Below the pieces are notes generated by a model that was not told the DNA's origin, did no database searches, and saw only the letters and a program-made list of their open reading frames with translations. The translations under genes were made by a program, and so were the position numbers. From positions 1,364,001 to 1,428,000 of the forward strand of contig JADJRJ010000031.1 of NCBI GenBank assembly GCA_016712265.1: a stretch of 64,000 bases of DNA. Direction: 5' to 3'. Below are positions 32,215-40,056 of the stretch, one piece after another. This DNA is from Gemmatimonadota bacterium. Its GTDB lineage: Bacteria > Gemmatimonadota > Gemmatimonadetes > Gemmatimonadales > Gemmatimonadaceae. Every line of letters begins with the position of its first letter. Position 1 is the stretch's first letter.

Positions 32215-34518
32215 ATGTTCAGCGCCTTCACGCGCAATCGGGGGATCGCCACGCTGCTCTTCGCAGCCGCCGCGGTCACTGCTTGCGACAACTACGATTC
32301 ACCGATCGTGCCCAAGGCCGGGAGCGAGGAACTCGTCCTCGCGCTCAAGGTCTCGAGCATGATCGCAGCGCCGGGGGAGCGGATCTCCGTTGCCCTCGAC
32401 GCCGAGTACAGTGGGACCCTCGCCGGTGTGTCCGGCGACGTGCGGTTCAACAGCACCAAGCTGCGCTACGTTGGGCAGACGGTTGACGATGGCATCATGA
32501 TGGTGAACGCGAAGGGTGCGGGCGAAGGGTTGCTCCGCATCGCCGCGGCGCACCAGACCGGTTTCGCCGGCGACATCGGATCGCTCGTGTTCGAGGTGAT
32601 CGGTGGGGACTATCTCTCCACGATCTCGTTCGACGCGGCGGACGCCATGGCGCTGCATGCCGATGGTGCGCGCAAGATCAAGGACATCACGGTGTCCCGT
32701 TGGGCGGGCGAGGATCGCTACCTCAAGGTTGGGGAAGCGACCATCATGACCTCGGACGACTGGATGCGCCGCCTGATGCCGGGGCGTGACCCGAAGTTCG
32801 GGACCACCTTCGCGCGTCCTGGCGACCTCGCGGTGCCGAACCTCGTGTACGGCGACGTCAACCTGTCGGGCGGCGTGACGCCGGTCGATCTTGACGACGT
32901 CATCTTCCTGCTCAACGTGACCGTCGGCAACCTCGAGCTGATCGTGGACGCTGACTCCACCACGTTTGGTGGCGCGGGCGCCGGCCGTCGTGACGCGGTC
33001 ATCGCGGGCAACGTGGACCCGATCAACTCGCCGGGCCTCGGCGAAGTGGGCGATGCCCTTCGCCCCGGGATCAACGCGCCGGGTGACTTCGGCCAGATCG
33101 ACCTCGGCGACGTCATCGTCGTTCTGAACGAGATCGTGAACGCCGCGGGCCAGCCGGTCGCCGGTGAGATCATCCCCGGTCGTGCCCCGGCGACGCCGGG
33201 CCGTGTGGTGGTGAGCGCGAACATCACGACCAGCACGACGTGGACTAGCAACAACGTGTACGAGATCCAGGGCGGCATCAACGTGACCAACGGCGCGACC
33301 CTGACGATCCAGCCGGGGACCGTGATCGAAGGTCAGCGCGGGACCGGGCCTGGCGTCGGTGGTGCGGCGCTGTTCGTCCAGCGTGACGGCCGCATCGTGG
33401 CGGACGGCACGCCGTTGCAGCCGATCAAGTTCACCTGCGTGGGCACGCCGAAGGCGAAGGGGTGCTGGGGTGGGCTCGTGATCAACGGCAGCGCGGGTCT
33501 CAATGAAGGGACGGCGACCTCGCCGATCATCGCAGGCCGTGCCGCCACCGGCAATTGCCTCGAGAAGACGGGCGAAGGGAACTCCGGCCTGTACGGCGGG
33601 TGCAACGACGCCGATTCCTCGGGGGTCCTGCGCTACGTCGTCATCGAGTACTCGGGCTTCCGTTTCACCACGACGAACGAGCTGAACGGCATCGCGCTCC
33701 AGGGCGTGGGCAGTGGCACGGTCGTCGACTTCGTTCAGGTGCATGCGGGCCAGGACGACTCGTTCGAGCTGTTCGGCGGCACGGTGAACGTCAAGCACCT
33801 CCTCCTCACCGCCGGCTCGGACGACCAGCTCGACTGGACGGAAGGGTGGCGCGGCAAGGCGCAGTTCATCATTGCGCAGGCCGACTCGCTGGATGGCGAC
33901 AAGGGGATCGAGGCCGACGGCAACAGCACCGCGTTTGGTGCAACGCCGATCGCCAACCCGAAGATCTGGAACATGACGATCATCGGGAAGTTCAGCCCGG
34001 CCGGGACCGGCGGCGCTGACCCCAACAACAACGTGGAAGGCGGGATGCACATCCGCCGCGGCACGCGCCCGGACTTCAACAACTTTATCGTGATGGGTTA
34101 CCCGCACATGCTGGACATCGACGACACCGAGACCTGTGTCACCGATGCCAACAGCGCGGCGTTCTCGATGAAGAACTCGGCCTTCCAGTTCTACACCACG
34201 GTCAACAACACCGACGGTAGCGACCCCGTCGGCTGCGGTTCCGAAGAAGTGTTCCTCGCCCAGGGGGCCTTCGCCAACCAGATCGCCGCGAACGGTACGG
34301 CGACTGTGGTCACGCTGCTCGCTCCGTACAACGTGATGACCCCCGACTTCCGCCCGGCGTTCGGGCAGGCGGCGGGTGGCGGCACACCGCCGAGCGACGG
34401 GTTCTTCGACACGTCGGCGACGTACAAGGGTGCGGTGGCTCCGGCCAACTCGGCCAAGGCCAACATCCCGTGGTATGCGGGGTGGTCGCGTCCGTGGCAG
34501 AACCCGACGCTTCCGTAA
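32215..34518 (+). CDS. Lipoprotein with cohesin-like, dockerin-like and beta-helix segments
   Basis: 767 residues; ribosome-binding AGGAG lies 14 bp upstream, lipobox VTAC (Cys24). Residues ~38-155 resemble a cohesin domain (ERISVALDAEYSGTLAGVSG, DVRFNSTKLRYVG, IGSLVFEVIGG). Residues ~213-238 form an EF-hand-type dockerin loop (GDVNLSGGVTPVDLDDVIFL: loop positions D1, N3, S5, D12), and ~275-305 hold a weaker second copy (GDFGQIDLGDVIVVLNEIV), the duplicated arrangement of type-I dockerins. Residues ~330-765 are a parallel beta-helix-like region (NVTNGATLTIQPGTVIEGQR, GCWGGLVINGSAGLNEGTAT, CNDADSSGVLRYVVIEYSGF), homologous to that of the RCC1 protein. Both partner-type modules in one protein, amid lipoproteins with cohesin-like modules, is notable. 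Confidence 0.87.
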   Translation: MFSAFTRNRGIATLLFAAAAVTACDNYDSPIVPKAGSEELVLALKVSSMIAAPGERISVALDAEYSGTLAGVSGDVRFNSTKLRYVGQTVDDGIMMVNAKGAGEGLLRIAAAHQTGFAGDIGSLVFEVIGGDYLSTISFDAADAMALHADGARKIKDITVSRWAGEDRYLKVGEATIMTSDDWMRRLMPGRDPKFGTTFARPGDLAVPNLVYGDVNLSGGVTPVDLDDVIFLLNVTVGNLELIVDADSTTFGGAGAGRRDAVIAGNVDPINSPGLGEVGDALRPGINAPGDFGQIDLGDVIVVLNEIVNAAGQPVAGEIIPGRAPATPGRVVVSANITTSTTWTSNNVYEIQGGINVTNGATLTIQPGTVIEGQRGTGPGVGGAALFVQRDGRIVADGTPLQPIKFTCVGTPKAKGCWGGLVINGSAGLNEGTATSPIIAGRAATGNCLEKTGEGNSGLYGGCNDADSSGVLRYVVIEYSGFRFTTTNELNGIALQGVGSGTVVDFVQVHAGQDDSFELFGGTVNVKHLLLTAGSDDQLDWTEGWRGKAQFIIAQADSLDGDKGIEADGNSTAFGATPIANPKIWNMTIIGKFSPAGTGGADPNNNVEGGMHIRRGTRPDFNNFIVMGYPHMLDIDDTETCVTDANSAAFSMKNSAFQFYTTVNNTDGSDPVGCGSEEVFLAQGAFANQIAANGTATVVTLLAPYNVMTPDFRPAFGQAAGGGTPPSDGFFDTSATYKGAVAPANSAKANIPWYAGWSRPWQNPTLP

Positions 34519-34552
34519 CGAGCGTCAAGGAACGGCAACACTCGGATACCAG

Positions 34553-34583
34553 CGGGCCCCGCACCATTGTGCGGGGCCCGTTT
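34553..34583 (+). terminator. Intrinsic terminator after the beta-helix lipoprotein gene
   Basis: A perfect 12-bp GC stem (CGGGCCCCGCAC / GTGCGGGGCCCG) has the 4-base loop CATT and is followed by TTTGG. It starts 35 bp after the stop codon. It is the clearest rho-independent-like terminator in the window. Confidence 0.88.
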
Positions 34584-34625
34584 GGCCGCGATGCTCAGGG
34601 TCCGCTACACGCCGGACCTGTTCAG

Positions 34626-35930
34626 ATGACGAAGTGGTTGGTGCCCCTCCTGCTCGGCCTCGGCCTCACCAGTTGTGTGGGCGAACCGACGGCACCCGTG
34701 GGCGCGCCGTACCTTGCCGTCGTGGTCCTGGTCGACGCCCCGGACGAGGTCACCACCCGCGGTCCGTATCGTTTCCGCGTGCGCGAACTCTCCGGCACCA
34801 TCCGCCGCGATACCACCTTCTTCGCGACTCCACGCGATACCGTCATCCTGTCGGTGGAGCCCGCGACCTACGTCGTGGAGATCGACGAAGTGCCGGCCGC
34901 GTGTGGCGTGCGCCAGGGCGGCATTCAATACATAGAAGTACCCCCAAGGACCAACACGTCCCTCGCACGCTTCCTGCTGACCTGCCGCAATGCACTCACG
35001 TTGACGGTGCTGAGCGACGGGAACCAGGTGGATTCCGGCTATGTGTTCACCGTGACGCGGCCGGGGGTCCCCGCGCGCACGGGCGTGCTCGCATCCAGCG
35101 ACACCATCCTGCTCGACAACGTGACCCCTGGCACCTACGATGTCGCGCTGCGCCACGTCGCGGAGAACTGCACGGTCCTCAACTCGGGTGGCGATGCCGT
35201 GCAGGTGACCATACCGCCGGCGGGTGGGGCGACGCATCATTTTCGCGTGACCTGCTCGGAGCCCGCCCGGCGCCCGCGCATCGCCGAGTTCCGAAGTACG
35301 TATGATCGCGGTGCTGTGGGGATCATGCTCCGGGTGGCGGATCCGGACCGTGATGTCGAACGGTTCGCGTGGGACATCACCGACTGTTCACGACGCAGCG
35401 TCTTGCCCGACGGTTGGCGCCGCCGCGGGGGGTTCGCCGGATGGGAGAACGTCACCAATCGCGATACGGCGATCGTGATCTCCGGCTTCGATATCCCGTT
35501 GAGCGACGCCCAGCTCGTCGGACGGTGCCAGGCGGTATACGTCGGGGATGAGCGTGGCAACATCTCGGAGATTCTCGAGGTGCCCCTGGTTCCGCGCACG
35601 GCGGCGAAGGCACCTGGGGTCGTTCGGTTCAACGCGACCTACGTCGGTACAGCATCCCTGCGTGTCGACCTCGAAGTGTTCGATCCCGACGACGACTTTG
35701 TTGGGGCGTTCCTCGCGTACAACCTGCGCGATGGTGTGGTCATCCTTCCGCCGGACGGAGCCCCCGACCGCGTCATTCTCCAGCCCGCCGGGATCATTGG
35801 CTCGACGTTCCCCGACTTGCCGTTCAACATCGGCTTTGGCCAGTGGTCGGACTACCTCACGGTCACGGTGTACCTGGTGGACCGGGCGGGGAACGTGACG
35901 CGCATCGAGGACCCGAACCTGTTCCAATGA
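34626..35930 (+). CDS. Predicted surface lipoprotein, beta-sandwich repeats, unknown function
   Basis: 434 residues from ATG 34626 (lipobox LTSC, Cys17); the longer frame would run through the terminator and is rejected. Two N-terminal repeats end in cysteine-containing strands (FRVRELSGTIRRDTTFFATP ... YVVEIDEVPAACG and FTVTRPGVPARTGVLAS ... GTYDVALRHVAENC), similar to carboxypeptidase-regulatory-like or prealbumin-like domains. The C-terminal half has two Ig-like stretches (IAEFRSTYDRGAVGIMLRVA, VVRFNATYVGTASLRVDLEV). No enzyme motif is visible. The next small lipoprotein gene overlaps the stop (ATGA). Confidence 0.8.
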   Translation: MTKWLVPLLLGLGLTSCVGEPTAPVGAPYLAVVVLVDAPDEVTTRGPYRFRVRELSGTIRRDTTFFATPRDTVILSVEPATYVVEIDEVPAACGVRQGGIQYIEVPPRTNTSLARFLLTCRNALTLTVLSDGNQVDSGYVFTVTRPGVPARTGVLASSDTILLDNVTPGTYDVALRHVAENCTVLNSGGDAVQVTIPPAGGATHHFRVTCSEPARRPRIAEFRSTYDRGAVGIMLRVADPDRDVERFAWDITDCSRRSVLPDGWRRRGGFAGWENVTNRDTAIVISGFDIPLSDAQLVGRCQAVYVGDERGNISEILEVPLVPRTAAKAPGVVRFNATYVGTASLRVDLEVFDPDDDFVGAFLAYNLRDGVVILPPDGAPDRVILQPAGIIGSTFPDLPFNIGFGQWSDYLTVTVYLVDRAGNVTRIEDPNLFQ

Positions 35931-36349
35931 TGGGCCGCTCCGCCGTGTGGGCGTTGCTCGTCTCGATGGCGTGCCAATCGGCGGTCGCGCCGCGTCCGCT
36001 ACCGCCGGGATCGCGCGAATTCATTCCCGAAGCGATCTACCGTCGTTGGTGGCAACAGATGGAGCAGTGCGCAGGTCGCACCGCGCCGTTTGACGCGGTG
36101 CGCTGGTTCCTCATCCCGGGCGACGTGCCCTTTCGGATCGCCGGTCATGACCGTCCAGCGCTCGGCTACTGGGACCCCGCGGACAACCGGATCGTGCTGC
36201 TCGAGTTCCTCCCTGACCGACGGGCGTCCTACATCAGGCATGAAGCCCTGCATGCGATCCTGCGCCGCGTGGACCATCCGGACGCGTATTTCGTGCAGAA
36301 GTGCGGTGCGACGATCGACGGCCCCGAAGACCCGGACCAGGAGTCGTAA
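35927..36349 (+). CDS. Small lipoprotein with HExxH metallopeptidase-like motif
   Basis: 140 residues from ATG 35927, overlapping the previous stop; a second ATG follows at once. A lipoprotein signal ends at Cys16 (LLVSMACQ). Residues 104-118 read RHEALHAILRRVDHP: an HExxH zinc site (His105, Glu106, His109) with a further His at 117 that could be a third ligand. Cys48 and Cys126 may form a disulfide. The protein is far shorter than typical peptidases, so it may be a minimal gluzincin-type domain or a degenerate one. Coupling to the preceding lipoprotein suggests joint function at the envelope. Confidence 0.78.
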   Translation: MMGRSAVWALLVSMACQSAVAPRPLPPGSREFIPEAIYRRWWQQMEQCAGRTAPFDAVRWFLIPGDVPFRIAGHDRPALGYWDPADNRIVLLEFLPDRRASYIRHEALHAILRRVDHPDAYFVQKCGATIDGPEDPDQES

Positions 36350-36495
36350 CAGTGGCCGTGACGTTGCATCCGCGACCGTTACGTCACGAGGCACGAAGCA
36401 ACAAACGCGCACCAGCGACCGCGGGCGCCGTGTGCGGCTGAGCTCGTGACCGATATTGAGAGGTCGGCATCCCGTCACCTCAGTCGAACCCGCCC
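36350..36495 (+). promoter_or_regulatory. Intergenic region with GTNAC pentamers before paralogue B
   Basis: GTAAC, GTGAC, GTTAC and GTCAC begin at 36346, 36358, 36378 and 36383, including an inverted pair GTGACGT (36358) and ACGTCAC (36381). The 12- and 20-bp spacings echo those before the gene at 30005. GTGAC and GTCAC recur at 36446 and 36474. No clear Shine-Dalgarno is seen before ATG 36496. Confidence 0.35.
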
Positions 36496-38256
36496 ATGCG
36501 GTCCGTGCGCATGCTCGTCCTGGTTGCGAGCACAGTGTCAACCATGTCTTGCGACGTGCCCCCGACGCCTCCCTGGGTCGCGCCGCCGTTGCCCGCGGTG
36601 GCGCTCCCGGCCGGTGTGCGTGAGGCGGCCTTCATCGCGGACGTGAGTCGCTTGCGACACACGGTGCGCATCGCCGCACCACGCAAGACGATCACGACCG
36701 CTCGTGTGGCGCCTGGTTCCGCCGAACCGTTCGCGTCCCTGCTCGGTGGTGACGTCATTGACCTCGTGGCCACCAACTATCAGGCATCGGCGCTGGGTGC
36801 CGTGGTTCCCAACAAGATCCTGGTGACGTTCGACCTTCAGGTCGTGAACAAGTTGAACCAGCTCGGGCTTCGCTTGCCGACCTGGCCTACTCCTCCTGTC
36901 GGGGCTGCTGGCCCGCTGCTGTTCCCGTTCGAGATCGGCGTCACGGCGACCAGTGGTGGCGTCACGGTGAATGGCGGGAACGAGGTGATCGTTACCAACC
37001 CGCAGGGCGGTGCCGTGGTGGTCTCTACGGATTGGGATGGGAATGGAACGCCGGGTAGCGGAGGGCCGCACGACTTCTTCAATGATACGCCGTGCCAGGG
37101 GCTCGCCAACGACTGCTTCCGCTATGAGGAATACGGCCCCATCGGGCCCCTGGGATCGTCGTCCGCCCGGCGCGTGGGTTTCCTCGTTGATCCCACGGTC
37201 GGCGACTTTCGGGTGAAGATGATCCTCGCCGCCGATTTGGGGGCAAGCGGACCCATCACCACGGGAACGATCGCCGGCTCCGTCACCTCAACACTTGGCG
37301 CGGGGATCGGTGCGGCGCTGGTTACCGTGTCCGGTGGCTGGGCGGGTACCACCGCGTCGGACGGATCGTTCTCCATCCCCGCGGTCGGGCCAGGCACGCG
37401 CACGGTCTCGGTGAGCAACCTGCCGTCCGGCTGCACGGCGCCGGCAGCTCAGACCGTGACGGTGACTGCCGGCCAAACCACGCCGGTCGCATTCATCGTT
37501 AGCTGCAGCGTTCCCACGGGAACGATTGCTGGCATCGTCAGCTCGAACTGGGCGGTGGAGCCCAACTGGAAGGCGAGTGTGGTCGTGACCACGCTCGGAG
37601 GAGCATCACTGCCGCCCGTCATCGCAGGGGCTCAGGGACAATACACCATCACGGGCCTCCCTCTCGGCTCCGGCAGCATCACCGTCACACCGACCTTTCA
37701 ACCGTGGTGCCAGACGGTCACGATTCCCTACACGGGGCTGTCCAATGGCGCGCCGCTGAACATCAACATCCCGGTGCCCTGCTCCCGCCCGCCGCAGACC
37801 TACGTGCTCAATGGGGCGTGGGGGCCGATCCAGCCGACGGGGCCAACAGGCCGACGTGTCGCCCTTCTCATTGCGGCCAATATGGGGGCGGCGCCCGGAC
37901 GCCCCGACGTCAACGGGGCGGCCGCCGACGAACTCGTCGCCGCGCGGTTCCGCCTGACCTATCCGGGCGCGCTCCTGCAGTTTGTCTCCGCGAGCCGAAT
38001 TGACCCCGCGTTCGACGCCGTGACGGTCACCGTGCCGGGTGCCGGGGTGCTCGTCGTAGATGTCCAGCGCAGTACGCCGGGTAGTCGCGCGGGGAATGTG
38101 GAATTGGCCAGGCTACTGTTCGACATCCCGGTGGGGGCGGCAGGCAATGCCACGCTCTCTGCCATCGTGGAGCGTCTGCTCGCCGAGACCTTTGTGGATC
38201 CGGTGGACCCCAACCAGAGTGCCACGGTCTCGATTGCCGTCCTCCCGATTCCGTAA
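36496..38256 (+). CDS. Modular surface lipoprotein, paralogue B
   Basis: 586 residues; signal MRSVRMLVLVASTVSTMSCD (Cys19 after TMS). Residues ~37-255 repeat the N-domain of paralogue A almost motif for motif: LGGDVIDLVATNYQASALGA, FDLQVVNKLNQLGLRLPTWP, TDWDGNGTPGSGGPHDFFND, FLVDPTVGDFRVKMILAADL. Two regulatory-like repeats (256-340 and 341-430) and a more diverged C-module (434-586, PTGPTGRRVALLIAANMGAA, DVNGAAADELVAARFRLTYP) follow. It has one repeat fewer than paralogue A. Codon choice is less biased than in paralogue A. Duplication within the locus is the simplest origin. Confidence 0.86.
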   Translation: MRSVRMLVLVASTVSTMSCDVPPTPPWVAPPLPAVALPAGVREAAFIADVSRLRHTVRIAAPRKTITTARVAPGSAEPFASLLGGDVIDLVATNYQASALGAVVPNKILVTFDLQVVNKLNQLGLRLPTWPTPPVGAAGPLLFPFEIGVTATSGGVTVNGGNEVIVTNPQGGAVVVSTDWDGNGTPGSGGPHDFFNDTPCQGLANDCFRYEEYGPIGPLGSSSARRVGFLVDPTVGDFRVKMILAADLGASGPITTGTIAGSVTSTLGAGIGAALVTVSGGWAGTTASDGSFSIPAVGPGTRTVSVSNLPSGCTAPAAQTVTVTAGQTTPVAFIVSCSVPTGTIAGIVSSNWAVEPNWKASVVVTTLGGASLPPVIAGAQGQYTITGLPLGSGSITVTPTFQPWCQTVTIPYTGLSNGAPLNINIPVPCSRPPQTYVLNGAWGPIQPTGPTGRRVALLIAANMGAAPGRPDVNGAAADELVAARFRLTYPGALLQFVSASRIDPAFDAVTVTVPGAGVLVVDVQRSTPGSRAGNVELARLLFDIPVGAAGNATLSAIVERLLAETFVDPVDPNQSATVSIAVLPIP

Positions 38257-38258
38257 GG

Positions 38259-38297
38259 GCTGACGCTGGGGTGCCCTGGATACCCCACGCGGTCAGC
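38259..38297. terminator. Bidirectional hairpin between paralogue B and the sulfatase gene
   Basis: GCTGAC (38259-38264) pairs with GTCAGC (38292-38297), and internally TGGGGT (38267-38272) pairs with ACCCCA (38282-38287), giving an interrupted stem between convergent stops at 38256 and 38293. Its right arm overlaps the last codons of the sulfatase gene. Confidence 0.6.
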
Positions 38298-40056
38298 GCC
38301 GAAAGCGACGGCGGCTGTCTTCCGTTTGTGCGCGCAACCTGCCGAGGTCGGCGGCGGACGCTGGATCGTCGACGAGGTTCCCGGACTCCTTGCCGGCGCT
38401 GTCGATCCGAAACAGCTCTTCCCGGCCGGTCCCGTGGTTGATGATGTACGACCACTGGCTGTCAAACGTCCCCGACAGGTCGCCCTGTGCGGTGGGGTAG
38501 TCCCCGAGCGGAGAAGGTTGCTGCCGTGCGGTGGCGAAAACGGGACTCGTCGCAGCCGTGCTGTCTTCCCACGCGAGGCGCAACGATTGCCCAGGGAACC
38601 CGGTGCTCGCACCCGTCACGTCAAGAATCGTCGCGGCGAGGTCCCGCAGCGAAACGGCACGCGCGATGCGCGTCGCGGGCACACGGCCGGGGAGACGCAG
38701 AAGGAGCGGGACGTGCACAACATCGCGATAGAGGCTCTGGGCGTGACCGTGCAGGCCATGCTCGCCAAGGAGCTCGCCGTGGTCCGACGTCAGGATGACC
38801 AGGGTGGAGTCCAGCGACCCGTGTGCCGCCAGCACGCTGAACAGCCGGTCCATCTCGCCATCGAGGTAGCGCATGGCCTCGCGATAGTCGTCGAGCCCGC
38901 GTTCGTCATGCGGATACCGACGGCGTGTTGAGGTGTCGGCGCGTGTCTTGAGATGGGGGTCCATCAGGTTCACCAACCCAAACGTGGGCCGGTCGGTGAC
39001 CTGCCGCCGCCACGCCAGGTACGCATCGACCACCTCGCCGCCAAGGCGCGCCTGGTAGCGGTGCTGGCGCACGACGGACAGGTCGGGGCGCAGCAAGGCG
39101 CCGAGCGGCGGTCGCCATGGCGTGCGCAGCAGGGTATCCGCGAGGTTGGTCTGCGTCCACGGTGCGCTACGGATGGTCTGCGCCCCTGACCGCTCGTAGT
39201 CGTCCACGTGATGGAACCCGCGATCGAGCCCGGAGTCCCAGGCGGTGTAGTGCAGGTTGGCGACAAACGCTCCCGTGGCGTACCCCGCGCGGCCGAGGAT
39301 CTCCGGAATGACCGGGTGCTCGCGCTCGATGGGGACGGTCCAGTCGGCCGCGAGTTCCGATGCGTACCGCCCGGAGAGCATGGAGGCATGCGACGGGAGC
39401 GTCCATGGGCCCACCGAGAACGCCTGTGTGAACACGGCACCCTGCGCCGCCCAACGATCCAGGAGAGGAGTGGTAGCGGCCGCCGGTGTGACAAAGCCGA
39501 CGTCGCGTGCGCGCGCTGCATCCCACACGATCAACAGCACGTGCGGGGCCGCGCGCGGTGGCGCGGGCAGGGCGGCGAGTGCCCGCGCGGAACGCCAGTG
39601 GCGCCACGACGGCAACCCCAGCGCCAGGACGAGGACGATCACGACCGTGAACGTTGCCCAGCGCATCGCCGCCTGTTCGAGTCGCACGGTGCGCGGCAGC
39701 GCGAGCCGCGCGACCACACTCCCAAGTCCGATGGCGAGCGTCAGCGAGGCGAGACGGGACAGCTGGCTCACGGGGAGCAACAGCCCGAAGGTCGCGACGA
39801 CCACCAACATGCCCACCACCCATGCCGTCCACTTCGTCGACCTCACCATGCCGCCTGCGACCCCGAGGACCACCCCGAGCGGGACAAGGACCGCGCCGAA
39901 CGCCACGGGCGACATCCACAGGTAGTCGCGACTGACCCATTGGAAGTGGCCCAGGGCGCTGTCCCCGAACTGCAGCAGTGCCGCGGAGGTCCAACCGGCG
40001 GCAGCAGCGGAGAGGACCGCCAGGGACAGCGCGGTGCGCAGGGCCGCCCACCGCAT
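38293..40056 (-). CDS. Membrane-anchored sulfatase-family hydrolase/transferase
   Basis: 587 residues. The first ~165 residues hold four or five transmembrane segments (FGAVLVPLGVVLGVAGGMV, WVVGMLVVVATFGLLLPV and others). The rest is an alkaline-phosphatase-superfamily sulfatase domain: metal site VLLIVWDAARARDVGF, nucleophile region GPWTLPSHASMLSGRYASEL, and LTSDHGELLGEHGLHGH with late metal ligands. The nucleophile is Thr/Ser in a TLPSHAS context rather than the CxPSR of true formylglycine sulfatases, so a phospho- or glycerol-phosphotransferase or a related esterase is possible. It is the last gene of the minus-strand glycan cluster, with a 4-base ATGA overlap from the dehydrogenase. Confidence 0.88.
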   Translation of the reverse strand: MRWAALRTALSLAVLSAAAAGWTSAALLQFGDSALGHFQWVSRDYLWMSPVAFGAVLVPLGVVLGVAGGMVRSTKWTAWVVGMLVVVATFGLLLPVSQLSRLASLTLAIGLGSVVARLALPRTVRLEQAAMRWATFTVVIVLVLALGLPSWRHWRSARALAALPAPPRAAPHVLLIVWDAARARDVGFVTPAAATTPLLDRWAAQGAVFTQAFSVGPWTLPSHASMLSGRYASELAADWTVPIEREHPVIPEILGRAGYATGAFVANLHYTAWDSGLDRGFHHVDDYERSGAQTIRSAPWTQTNLADTLLRTPWRPPLGALLRPDLSVVRQHRYQARLGGEVVDAYLAWRRQVTDRPTFGLVNLMDPHLKTRADTSTRRRYPHDERGLDDYREAMRYLDGEMDRLFSVLAAHGSLDSTLVILTSDHGELLGEHGLHGHAQSLYRDVVHVPLLLRLPGRVPATRIARAVSLRDLAATILDVTGASTGFPGQSLRLAWEDSTAATSPVFATARQQPSPLGDYPTAQGDLSGTFDSQWSYIINHGTGREELFRIDSAGKESGNLVDDPASAADLGRLRAQTEDSRRRFRR

